Positions 1 to 7,784 of a stretch of DNA of 64,000 bases are shown piece after piece. Made by a program: the position numbers and the translations under genes. The stretch covers positions 437,271-501,270 of the forward strand of contig CAJMPR010000001.1 in NCBI GenBank assembly GCA_905215345.1, read 5' to 3'. The notes under the pieces were generated by a model that worked only from the letters and a program-made list of their open reading frames with translations, did no database searches and was not told the origin of the DNA. This DNA is from an uncultured bacterium. Lineage in GTDB: Bacteria; Bacteroidota; Bacteroidia; Bacteroidales; Bacteroidaceae. The stretch's first letter is position 1. Every line of letters starts with the position of its first letter.

Positions 1-96
1 ATGGCTGCTAACTACGGCATGGAAGATAATCCGGTGATTGCCAAGATGCAGGAGCTGTTGGAAAAGATTGTAATAAAGTCGGCCAGCCAATATTAA
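1..96 (+). CDS. C-terminal end of an unidentified protein (cut by window edge)
   Basis: The frame is open from the first base and stops at a TAA at 94-96. It encodes 31 residues ending in KSASQY, rich in charged and amphipathic helix-forming residues. An ATG is present at position 1, but the true start probably lies upstream of the window. I do not recognise the family. It runs toward the restriction-modification operon (convergent), with four dyad repeats between them. Confidence 0.4.
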   Translation: MAANYGMEDNPVIAKMQELLEKIVIKSASQY

Positions 97-134
97 CCGG
101 ATGCAAATGTAAGAGTCCTATGAATCTCTTACTT

Positions 135-216
135 TCTCATCCCTATGAGAATAAATTCTCATAGGGATGAGAAAAAAATCTCACTATGATGAGAAATTAT
201 TCTCACCATGGTGAGA
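135..216. repeat. 22-bp-period array of four 16-bp dyads
   Basis: Four units of the form TCTCA-N6-TGAGA lie at 135-150, 157-172, 179-194 and 201-216, so their starts are exactly 22 bp apart. The last unit sits in a perfect 26-bp palindrome (196-221). Units 1 and 2 also pair with each other as a 17-bp perfect inverted repeat (136-152 with 155-171). The array lies between two convergent gene ends, so it could also act as a terminator. Similar arrays with other sequences occur elsewhere in this window. Confidence 0.85.
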
Positions 217-292
217 ATAATAATATGCCTAAGAGCGGATTTGTTTGTCCCCTGATAGAGATAATTCTGATACGCGAGCAAATGGCATTATT

Positions 293-1066
293 TTAATTAG
301 CATGTTCAATTGTATTCTCTACGAGGCTTTTTGCCTTTTCTAATAACTGTTGACTTTCTTTTCTAAGGCTAAAACTACGCCGAATTGAATCAGAAATCTT
401 TTGTTGTATAACCATTGGTAATATTGGAATAATTACATTTCCTATTTCAGATGGTTTCCAATGCTGTATAATTGAACCTCCTGCATCCCTCTCTGATTGT
501 AACTTGACAATAATTGAATTTAAGACCAATGTTAAATAGTCGGGTAAGACTTTACTGTTTTTCAGTTTTAAATGAACTAATGCCCCCGAAGTAATGACAT
601 CGGTAGTTTCTTCCATTTTGTATGCAATACCCACACTTCCATCTTTCGATAACAGAATCGTATCTTTTTGCGGTCTGATAGTTTCTTTATAGACGATAGG
701 ATTCAAATATATAGATGGCTCAGATAAACCGAATTTTGATAGGTCTGACACTCGTATAAACGGTACGCCATTATCTTGATAGGCATCACTACCAGGTTCT
801 ATAGATTTGTTAATGTCGGCTATCTCATCTATTGTCAGTGTGTCAAACTTGTCAAGTTGCTTAAATAAATAATCATACTTTGGTTGATAATATTCCGCAT
901 CAAGCCTGCCACTCATCAAGAAACTTTCAGAAAGTGTTTTATATGCTTTTACAGTATTACTTTTTTGTTGTGCTTTAGATATTAATCCAAGCTCTGCTAT
1001 AAGCAACCACTCTGCCTTTCTATATTCCTTAATGCGTTTATATATTAAGTCATTGTATATCAACAA
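293..1066 (-). CDS. Half-length type I-like specificity subunit (one TRD)
   Basis: A 257-residue HsdS-like protein with one target-recognition domain and a C-terminal helical region (LRKESQQLLEKAK). Residues 15-70 resemble the central conserved region of the upstream HsdS: ESFLMSGRLDAEYYQPKYDY here matches ESFLETGRFDSEYYLPKYED there. It is therefore a 5'-shortened HsdS lacking the first TRD. The only plausible start is TTG at 1064-1066, which overlaps the upstream gene by 7 nt. The frame stays open upstream through a G8 tract, so it may be expressed only as a frameshift extension of the upstream gene. Alternatively it is a stand-alone half subunit that dimerises, or a decaying remnant. Confidence 0.75.
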   Translation of the reverse strand: MLIYNDLIYKRIKEYRKAEWLLIAELGLISKAQQKSNTVKAYKTLSESFLMSGRLDAEYYQPKYDYLFKQLDKFDTLTIDEIADINKSIEPGSDAYQDNGVPFIRVSDLSKFGLSEPSIYLNPIVYKETIRPQKDTILLSKDGSVGIAYKMEETTDVITSGALVHLKLKNSKVLPDYLTLVLNSIIVKLQSERDAGGSIIQHWKPSEIGNVIIPILPMVIQQKISDSIRRSFSLRKESQQLLEKAKSLVENTIEHAN

Positions 1067-2436
1067 CTTCCCCCCCCTAATTCAATGGCTCTTTCTACGG
1101 TAAGTTTGGCATTTTCAAGTAGTTGCAACGCTTCTTTGCGTAGTGCAAAGCTTTTCTGTATATGTTGGGCTATTTCAGCTTGAACTTCTTTACAAATGAT
1201 TGGAATTGGCAATTGTTCTAACTCAGCTTTGCTTATAGCTGTCAAAATAGTACCAGAGCATCCTTTTCTCATCAAGTTCTGCATTGGCAAAGATTTGAAC
1301 AGAGTTAGCAGTGTTTCCGAGTTAAGCTTAGGTGATTGCAAAACATAAAATCCTGTAGAACATAGAGCATTTTCATATTCATCAGTAACTAACGCACAGC
1401 TATCCAAAGAACCCTCAATAGATGATACTATCACATCATTTTCATGAATTACCCTCCGTGCTCTTGTTGGAAGCATTTCACCATTTTGAATATTACAACC
1501 TGTTATATCACCCGACTTTCCAATATTTGCTAATTCAACATACTTGTATTGCACCCTATTTTTAGGCGAATAATTTGTATCGTTGATTTGGCACACTTTA
1601 CCCAAAGGTTCGCAACCATTGGGATATGACAGAATCATATTGTAATAATCTTCATATTTCGGCAAGTAATACTCAGAGTCAAAACGCCCTGTTTCAAGAA
1701 ATGATTCTTTCAGTGACTTTACGTTATAAGCTTCTGGATTTGCTGCAAAATCAGTCATGCTCAAACATTCTAAAAGATAAGATTCTGCAGATGAATACAA
1801 TTGTTGTGAATCATTTCTAAGTTTTAGACTTTTAAGTATTATATTTCTTACTGTAAATTGCAAATCAGCAGGAGCTTTTACAATTTGTATATCATCAAAT
1901 TCAATAAGTTTAATTTCAGGGCGTGTTGCCTTAATACCTCTTCTTCTAAATTGGTGATAGCCATATTGGCAATTGATAAATGTTGATAGATAATAAGGGT
2001 CTACATCATTATCACTTATCCTTAGAATGCCTACATGAGCACTTGTATTTGCTTCATGAAATCCACATGGAACTACTGCGCTTTTCCCAAAATATACACC
2101 AGTTTTAGATACAAGAACATCATTCTCCTTCAATGCCGATTTAGCAAGGGCTTTATGAATATTGGGCGAGATAAATCTATATATACTATCATCTATATAT
2201 CCGCTTTTAATAGATTCACTTAGAAGATATTTAATACCATTATCCTTATAATCAGGAGCATTGTGATCTCCATCAGTTATCAAAGAACAAATTGATTCTA
2301 ATTTTAATTTTGGATATTGACATTTTTCAATACAATCTATAATACTTACATAAAATTTCGAGTAGAATTCTGAGCCGATAGTAAAATTATTTTCTAATTT
2401 TTTTAGTCTAATCACTGTAGCTTCTAGCCCCTCCAA
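1060..2436 (-). CDS. hsdS: Type I-like restriction-modification specificity subunit (HsdS)
   Basis: A 458-residue specificity subunit with two target-recognition domains (about 30-200 and 265-430). They are separated by a central conserved helical region containing ESFLETGRFDSEYY, and a similar helical region closes the C-terminus. It supplies DNA sequence recognition to the methyltransferase-nuclease encoded just upstream (14-nt gap). Length is normal for HsdS. The first possible start is TTG at 2436. A GTG at 2415, giving VIRLKKLENNF, is also plausible, with GGAGG 14 nt before it. The final codons run through eight G residues (minus strand) before TGA, which makes the 3' end slippage-prone. 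Confidence 0.88.
   Translation of the reverse strand: MEGLEATVIRLKKLENNFTIGSEFYSKFYVSIIDCIEKCQYPKLKLESICSLITDGDHNAPDYKDNGIKYLLSESIKSGYIDDSIYRFISPNIHKALAKSALKENDVLVSKTGVYFGKSAVVPCGFHEANTSAHVGILRISDNDVDPYYLSTFINCQYGYHQFRRRGIKATRPEIKLIEFDDIQIVKAPADLQFTVRNIILKSLKLRNDSQQLYSSAESYLLECLSMTDFAANPEAYNVKSLKESFLETGRFDSEYYLPKYEDYYNMILSYPNGCEPLGKVCQINDTNYSPKNRVQYKYVELANIGKSGDITGCNIQNGEMLPTRARRVIHENDVIVSSIEGSLDSCALVTDEYENALCSTGFYVLQSPKLNSETLLTLFKSLPMQNLMRKGCSGTILTAISKAELEQLPIPIICKEVQAEIAQHIQKSFALRKEALQLLENAKLTVERAIELGGGSC
1070..1077 (-). repeat. G8 homopolymer at the hsdS/half-hsdS junction
   Basis: Eight C on the plus strand (G8 on the coding strand) lie four codons before the stop of the two-TRD hsdS. 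With G8 the upstream protein ends in GGGSC. With G9 the frame reads through into the downstream half-hsdS. The span 2436-293 is 2144 nt, so one added base makes 2145 nt, exactly 715 codons including the stop. This is a candidate slipped-strand phase-variation switch. Confidence 0.8.
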
Positions 2437-2450
2437 TAAAGTATGATATT

Positions 2451-4829
2451 TTACTTCATCAAAGGGGCATCCACGAAAAAAGAAAGATGCTCTTTCTTTG
2501 CAAACTCAGCAAACGCCTCCGCTATGCCATCTTGTGTTTTACCGTCATGATTGAAAAGGTCGTGTTTTACTATCAAATGACCGTGGCTGTCAAGTAATGG
2601 TCGGCTATCAATAGTAGGCATTTTTATATTAACGTATTCAGCCTGTTCTTTCTGTGATAATTTATTATAAGCTTTACCGTCTATACAACCACTCAATGAC
2701 AGCAATACTTCATTGGACATTTCTGTTAAATCCGTTTGCTTCATCTTATTATAAATAGGTTCTTGCATCCAAATAGCAGCGTTTTCTATAGAACCATATT
2801 TCTCGATAAAGTCTGCTTCTGTATATTCTTGCAGGTTGTGATTTTCAATATACTGTATTATCGTTTGTTGCCGATAAATCTTATCTCCGCTGTTGTCCTT
2901 GCTTGGTTCTTGCATTGTCGCAAAAAAGATATTGTAATCTTCCACTTTTGGACATAGTACATCATCCCATTTCTGAACAAAGAGAACACTTGTTTTAGTT
3001 CCTGTATGTGGTTTGAATACATTGCCGTGCAATCCAACTACTGCCAAAATACGACAACGGTCGGCTATATATTCACGCAAAGACTTGTCGCTACTATTGT
3101 TGAATCTGCCCTGTGGCAACACTATAGCCATTCGACCACCAGATTTTAAGAAATCAAGATTACGCTCCACAAACAAAATATCTCGGCTCATATTTGAAGC
3201 CTGTTTGAGCTTTGTTTTGCGGTAAGTTCCATCACTCACTTGATAGATTGTTTCCCCTGTGTTTGCCAATGCTTCAGGATATGTAGGCTCATCAATCACA
3301 ATCTTAGAACCTGCAGGTGCTGTTTTTAGTTTTTCCAAAGATACACTACGGCTCAAATCGTATTTTGCGAGTATCCTACTTTCCTTTACATCACCTGCAA
3401 AAGGAGGATTTGCCATGATTATATCGAAATTAAAATCACGGTTACTATTCTTATCAGCTCTTAATTTCTTTAATTTAATCCAGCCTTGATAGTAAGTGTC
3501 TTGCCAATTTTCATCTTTTACAGTTTCATCCCAACGTTCATAATCAAGCGTATTAAGATGCATTACATTGGTCTGTCCATCTCCAGCTATCAAATTCAAA
3601 GTGCGAGCTACACGTACAGCCTTTTCATCAAAGTCAATAGCAAACACATTGTTTTGAACATATTCACTACATTCGGCAGGCTTCTTTTCCAAAGTGAATA
3701 AATGGCTACGTTTTAATCCCTTTGATTCTAATATGTTTTGCCAAACATGAAATATAGTGTGCACAGGGAATCCACAACTACCCGCTGCCGTGTCTATCAT
3801 TTTTTCGTTAGCCTTAGGATTTAGCATCTTTACGCACATATCAATAACATAACGAGGTGTAAAGTATTGTCCCTTCTCTCCCTTACTACTTTTATTAATG
3901 AGATATTCAAACGCTTCATCTACAACATCAAGATTAGAGTTGAATAGTTTCACATCTTGCAAAGAAGCCACACATACAGAAAGATGTGATGGAGTAAGTA
4001 GAATTTTTGCATCTTCGGTAAATACTCCAGCCCATTTCTCTTTTGCATGGTCAAAAAGTATTTGCAGTTTATCTTTTAGCTCGGTTTCTGTATCGCCATA
4101 GTTACGAAATTCAAGATTGCGGTCTGGCTTACGTCCACTTTCCATTTCATCAAAAAGTTTGGTGAATATAAGTTTGAAGACTTCCTCAAACACATCAACA
4201 CCAGCACCTGCCAAGACTTCGTCTTCCATTTCGAGAATCAAATCTTTCAGAGATTTTCTTTCGGTTACAAGCTTGTCTTTTTTAATAAGGTCGTCAATAG
4301 TCCATCTCTCAGAAAGTATGTCTGATAGTTTTTGGTCGGCTCTTGGAATGGCACTTAAATCCTCAAAATAATTCGGGTCTTTACGATGATAGTATGATAT
4401 GCTTCTACCATTAGTCCAAACACCAATTGGTGTGCCTGTGGCATTACAATAACTTTTAAGTTGCTCTTTCCCATCTTTCAATTTTGGCTTCTTTACCTCC
4501 ACTATGATAAATGGACTTGTAGTCTGTTGTTTGTCAAAGACAACAATATCAGCACGTTTTTTCTCTCTGCCAAATGTAACTTCATATTCAAGCTCCATTC
4601 TTGACACAGGATAACCAAAATCTTCGGTCAGAACTAACAAATATAATTGACGCACAACTTCTTCGGGAGTAAGTTTAATGTCTTTTTTACGTACAAGGCA
4701 AGATAAATAAACGTCTTGTCCTTTTTTGGTTGTACGTACTACAATACGACTTTCCAACTCAGAAATTTGCTTTTCTGTAAATAAACTAAGGTCATATTCA
4801 GACCCTTTGGTTATATCTGTTAATTTCAT
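2451..4829 (-). CDS. Nuclease-N6-adenine methyltransferase fusion (R-M subunit, BcgI-like layout)
   Basis: A 792-residue restriction-modification protein. The N-terminal ~180 residues look like the HSDR_N nuclease fold: D94 in RADIVVFD and E111-x-K113 in IIVEVKKP fit a PD-(D/E)xK site. The rest is an HsdM-type methyltransferase with GQYFTPR (about 320), motif I DTAAGSCGF (346-354) and motif IV NPPF (474-477). There is no helicase domain, and no hsdR lies in the operon. Nuclease and methylase in one chain plus a separate S subunit matches the BcgI-type arrangement better than classical type I. The enzyme would modify or cut DNA at sites chosen by the downstream S subunit. The gene follows the XRE regulator by 11 nt. 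Confidence 0.88.
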   Translation of the reverse strand: MKLTDITKGSEYDLSLFTEKQISELESRIVVRTTKKGQDVYLSCLVRKKDIKLTPEEVVRQLYLLVLTEDFGYPVSRMELEYEVTFGREKKRADIVVFDKQQTTSPFIIVEVKKPKLKDGKEQLKSYCNATGTPIGVWTNGRSISYYHRKDPNYFEDLSAIPRADQKLSDILSERWTIDDLIKKDKLVTERKSLKDLILEMEDEVLAGAGVDVFEEVFKLIFTKLFDEMESGRKPDRNLEFRNYGDTETELKDKLQILFDHAKEKWAGVFTEDAKILLTPSHLSVCVASLQDVKLFNSNLDVVDEAFEYLINKSSKGEKGQYFTPRYVIDMCVKMLNPKANEKMIDTAAGSCGFPVHTIFHVWQNILESKGLKRSHLFTLEKKPAECSEYVQNNVFAIDFDEKAVRVARTLNLIAGDGQTNVMHLNTLDYERWDETVKDENWQDTYYQGWIKLKKLRADKNSNRDFNFDIIMANPPFAGDVKESRILAKYDLSRSVSLEKLKTAPAGSKIVIDEPTYPEALANTGETIYQVSDGTYRKTKLKQASNMSRDILFVERNLDFLKSGGRMAIVLPQGRFNNSSDKSLREYIADRCRILAVVGLHGNVFKPHTGTKTSVLFVQKWDDVLCPKVEDYNIFFATMQEPSKDNSGDKIYRQQTIIQYIENHNLQEYTEADFIEKYGSIENAAIWMQEPIYNKMKQTDLTEMSNEVLLSLSGCIDGKAYNKLSQKEQAEYVNIKMPTIDSRPLLDSHGHLIVKHDLFNHDGKTQDGIAEAFAEFAKKEHLSFFVDAPLMK

Positions 4830-4840
4830 ACAAATTCTTC

Positions 4841-5044
4841 TTATTCAGTTATTATCTTATTCGGTATAAGGAGTGTGCGAACATCTATATTCAGAAGTTC
4901 CGCAATCTGATATAAAACAGGTACAGGAGGTTGAACTCTATTTGTTGCATATAGATTGACCATATTAAAACTTTTACCAAGCATATTTGCCAATTCTGTT
5001 TGACTAATGCCCTTCTCGTCCAATACTTCCTTTATCCTGTTCAT
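4841..5044 (-). CDS. XRE-family helix-turn-helix regulator (R-M controller candidate)
   Basis: A 67-residue single-domain Cro/C1-type DNA-binding protein. The helix-turn-helix is seen in ISQTELANMLGKSFNMVNLYATNR (about residues 13-36), followed by QIAELLNIDVRTLL. It is the first gene of the restriction-modification operon, 11 nt before the nuclease-methyltransferase. This is the usual place for a controller that delays nuclease expression until methylation is established. That role is inferred from position only. A good ribosome-binding sequence (AAGGAG) precedes the ATG. Confidence 0.85.
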   Translation of the reverse strand: MNRIKEVLDEKGISQTELANMLGKSFNMVNLYATNRVQPPVPVLYQIAELLNIDVRTLLIPNKIITE

Positions 5045-5067
5045 TAGATTTTCTCCTTATTTGGGTG

Positions 5068-5075
5068 CAAAAATA
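5068..5075 (-). promoter_or_regulatory. Probable -7 box of the R-M operon
   Basis: TATTTTTG on the minus strand fits the Bacteroides -7 consensus TAnnTTTG and lies 24 nt upstream of the XRE start. No clear TTTG -33 element is present at the usual distance. Confidence 0.5.
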
Positions 5076-5098
5076 CACAATTTTATTTGGTAAAAGGC

Positions 5099-5182
5099 TC
5101 AATTTCCAAGAAATGTATTGCCTTTGCAGTCGAAAAGAGTTATTTGACAGCGAAGCAAGGCACAGCAAACCGCAGAAATCAT
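5099..5182 (-). other. Possible 27-codon ORF upstream of the R-M operon
   Basis: An ATG-to-TGA frame of 27 codons with four cysteines (MISAVCC...CQITLFDCK). It overlaps the promoter region of the R-M operon. No function can be assigned and it may be chance or a remnant. Confidence 0.15.
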
Positions 5183-5468
5183 GACCGTCGCCAAATCATT
5201 ACCCAAATTTCAAGGCAGGTTCATAAATCGCTTATTTCCAAATAATTCGTTCTTACGGTAGAATTTTCGTATAAAACAGCTTTTTCATAAGAAATCAAAA
5301 TAATAAAAGTATGATATAAAAGTAATATTCAAAACACATATCACACTATTATACAATAAATTACAGGAAAACTACTTTGATATTCAATTATTAATAAATA
5401 CCTGAATCCTTAGTCATTTCTAAATATCACAAACAAGGATTATTCTATGAGAAATGCCACATAAAAAG
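5183..5468. other. AT-rich intergenic stretch
   Basis: This is the rest of the gene-free stretch between the R-M operon promoter and the fructokinase terminator. It is AT-rich, and I see no convincing gene, promoter or strong secondary structure. Confidence 0.5.
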
Positions 5469-5515
5469 GAGTTCCCCTTTCTACCATTATATAATAACAG
5501 CAGAAAAGGGAACTC
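5469..5515 (-). terminator. Rho-independent terminator after fructokinase
   Basis: GAGTTCCCCTTTCT (5469-5482) pairs with AGAAAAGGGAACTC (5502-5515) with one mismatch. On the minus strand the stem is followed by CCTTTTTAT. It lies 44 nt beyond the fructokinase stop and closes the minus-strand arm of the fructan locus. Confidence 0.75.
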
Positions 5516-5558
5516 AAACTTGTTGTGCCCTATATTTTAAGAATGATATGTTATTCCA

Positions 5559-6446
5559 TTAACCCAAGCGGTCTTTCAATATTTCCGGCAACTCCGGCAT
5601 CGCTCCGCTTTGCGTACAGACATAAGCAGAGACTTCAACCGCCAGTTTATGAGCTTCGGGCACAGGCTTACCACTAAGTATGGCCGATGTAAAAGCGGCT
5701 GTAAACGAATCGCCCGCCCCCACTGTATCGGCCACCGGAACCCTCGGAGTCTCTTGGAAAGAGACAACTCCCGGAGTAAAGACATAACTGCCGTTTGTGC
5801 CACAGGTCAGGATAAGCATTTTTAAGTTGTACTTGGCAAGAAGAATCCAGCATTTATCTTGCAAGTCGATACCCGGATAACCGAAGATACGGCTTATCGT
5901 TACCAATTCTTCATCATTAATCTTAAGGATATTGCAACGCCGCATAGAGTCACAAAGTATCTCTTTCGTATAAAATCCCTGACGCAGATTAATATCGAAA
6001 ATCTTTATCTGCTCCTCACCGTCGGGCATTGTATCGAGAAAACGGTTGATGGTAGTGCGGCTCACGGCATTGCGCTGCGCCAAAGAGCCGAAACAAACGG
6101 CACGGGTGTTCAGAGCCAGACGTTTCAATTCGTCCGTAAACGGTATATTATCCCATGCAACGCCTTCTTTTATTTCATAACAGGGCACACCGACGGCATC
6201 AAGCGTTACCTGTACCGTGCCCGTAGGATAAGGTACACGTTCTATCTGTGTACGTAGATTCTTTTTCGCAAACACATCCAATATTTCATCCCCGTCAGCA
6301 TCTGTTCCTACTGCGCTGACCACACGGCTGTCAAAGCCGAACTGCGATACATGATAAGCAAAATTTGCCGGAGCACCACCAATTTTCTTTCCTTCGGGCA
6401 AGCAATCCCATAATGCTTCACCCATTCCTACTACAATCTGATTCAT
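5559..6446 (-). CDS. Fructokinase (PfkB/ribokinase family)
   Basis: A 295-residue cytoplasmic sugar kinase predicted to phosphorylate fructose released from fructans. Visible PfkB signatures are GGAPANFA (23-30, substrate binding) and DTVGAGDSF (240-248, anion hole and catalytic Asp246). Length is typical. It is the last gene of the minus arm of the fructan locus, after the transporter and the exo-GH32, the same gene set as the B. thetaiotaomicron levan locus. A 158-nt gap with a 22-bp-period array separates it from the transporter gene, so it could also have its own promoter. Confidence 0.92.
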   Translation of the reverse strand: MNQIVVGMGEALWDCLPEGKKIGGAPANFAYHVSQFGFDSRVVSAVGTDADGDEILDVFAKKNLRTQIERVPYPTGTVQVTLDAVGVPCYEIKEGVAWDNIPFTDELKRLALNTRAVCFGSLAQRNAVSRTTINRFLDTMPDGEEQIKIFDINLRQGFYTKEILCDSMRRCNILKINDEELVTISRIFGYPGIDLQDKCWILLAKYNLKMLILTCGTNGSYVFTPGVVSFQETPRVPVADTVGAGDSFTAAFTSAILSGKPVPEAHKLAVEVSAYVCTQSGAMPELPEILKDRLG

Positions 6447-6509
6447 AGTAATTATAATTTATAAATTTATTCTTTTTCATATCTACTTTCTGAGGAGATT
6501 ATTTCTGCT

Positions 6510-6576
6510 GTATATAGAGGGTATCTCTGTCGTATACTTAGGGTACCTCTGTAGTATACTTAGGGTACCCTCCCTC
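6510..6576. repeat. 22-bp-period array of three dyads around GGTAYC
   Basis: Three units begin GTATAyttAGGGTA at 6510, 6532 and 6554. Their pseudo-dyad centres fall at 6522.5, 6544.5 and 6566.5, exactly 22 bp apart. The third contains the perfect palindrome AGGGTACCCT. The array lies in the gap between the transporter stop and the fructokinase start, both on the minus strand. Confidence 0.75.
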
Positions 6577-6604
6577 AGAAGCTATTGCAGGGCTGTTTTT
6601 ATCA

Positions 6605-7774
6605 TTAGCCCCGTTTGATTTTTGTCATATAGAAAAATAAGTACAGAACGCCTACCGCCATCACCGCTACGGCGCCGCTCTGACCGATAGCATCACTTGC
6701 CAGTCCCATAGCCAACGGGAAGACGGTTCCCCCGAACAAGCCCATAATCATCAGGCCGGAAACCTCGTTCTTCTTCTGTGGCAAAGCCAGTAACGCCTGG
6801 GAGAAAATGATGGGAAAGATATTCGAGTTGCCAAACCCGATGAGTGCGATACACACGTATATCATCGTCTTATCCTGGAAGACGAACAGCCCCACCATTG
6901 CCGCTAACATGCACAACACGCTGATTCCGAAGAAAGTTCGAGCCTGCATCTTCTGCAAAATGAATGCTCCCAGAAAACAACCCGCCGTACGGAATATGAA
7001 ATATAGGCTGGTAGCAAAGCCTGCGTCGGCAAGCGACATACCCAGACGCTCCATCAATATCTTAGGCGCTGTAGTATTAGTGCCTACATCAATACCCACA
7101 TGACACATGATACCCAGGAAGCAAAGTAATATGAACGATTTACCCAGCAACGCCAGACATTCGCCGAAGGTAGAAGGACGCCCCTCTTCTTTTTCTTCAT
7201 GGATAGAGGTAGCACCCAACCACAAAACTGCAATCACCGCTATCACCATATAAATGGGGAACAGCACTCTCCACCCCATACCGCATGAAGGTATAGCCTG
7301 CATGGCTCCCCACATAGCGATATAAGGAGCGAGGAAAGACGCGATTGCTTTTACAAACTGCCCGAAAGTCAACGAGCTTGCCAATCGTTCACCGCTGACT
7401 ACATTCGAAAGCAGCGGGTTAAGAGAGGTCTGCATCAACGCATTACCAATACCCAGCAAGGAGAAGGAAATCAGCATCAGTGCATATCCGTCGCCAAAAA
7501 CCGGTAACAGCAAGGATGCAAAAGTTACAATAAGGCTGAGGAGCACCGTTTTCTTACGTCCGATGCGATTCATCAGCATGCCCGTGGGCACGGAGAAGAT
7601 GAGGAACCAGAAGAAAACAAGTGACGGGAATATATTTGCCTGCGCATCTGTCAAGCCCAAATCGGCTTTCACGTAGTTGGAAGCAATACCCACCAAGTCT
7701 ACAAAGCCCATAGCGAAGAAGCAAAGCATCATAGGCAGAAGCTTCGCCAAAGAATTATTTTTAGTATTCATCAA
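6605..7774 (-). CDS. MFS sugar (probably fructose) transporter
   Basis: A 389-residue inner-membrane permease with about 12 hydrophobic segments. The major facilitator loop 2-3 motif is seen in GMLMNRIGRKKTVL (about 59-72). The overall pattern is that of sugar:proton symporters of the fucose/fructose permease group. It starts 10 nt after the exo-GH32 stop and precedes fructokinase, so the likely substrate is fructose produced by GH32 enzymes. Substrate identity is inferred from context. Confidence 0.88.
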   Translation of the reverse strand: MMNTKNNSLAKLLPMMLCFFAMGFVDLVGIASNYVKADLGLTDAQANIFPSLVFFWFLIFSVPTGMLMNRIGRKKTVLLSLIVTFASLLLPVFGDGYALMLISFSLLGIGNALMQTSLNPLLSNVVSGERLASSLTFGQFVKAIASFLAPYIAMWGAMQAIPSCGMGWRVLFPIYMVIAVIAVLWLGATSIHEEKEEGRPSTFGECLALLGKSFILLCFLGIMCHVGIDVGTNTTAPKILMERLGMSLADAGFATSLYFIFRTAGCFLGAFILQKMQARTFFGISVLCMLAAMVGLFVFQDKTMIYVCIALIGFGNSNIFPIIFSQALLALPQKKNEVSGLMIMGLFGGTVFPLAMGLASDAIGQSGAVAVMAVGVLYLFFYMTKIKRG

Positions 7775-7784
7775 ATGTCGGATT

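Noticed and set aside
1..5200. Mobile island with integrase or attachment sites around the R-M operon
   Set aside because: No integrase, transposase or direct-repeat boundary could be found. Only the position between unrelated genes hints at insertion.
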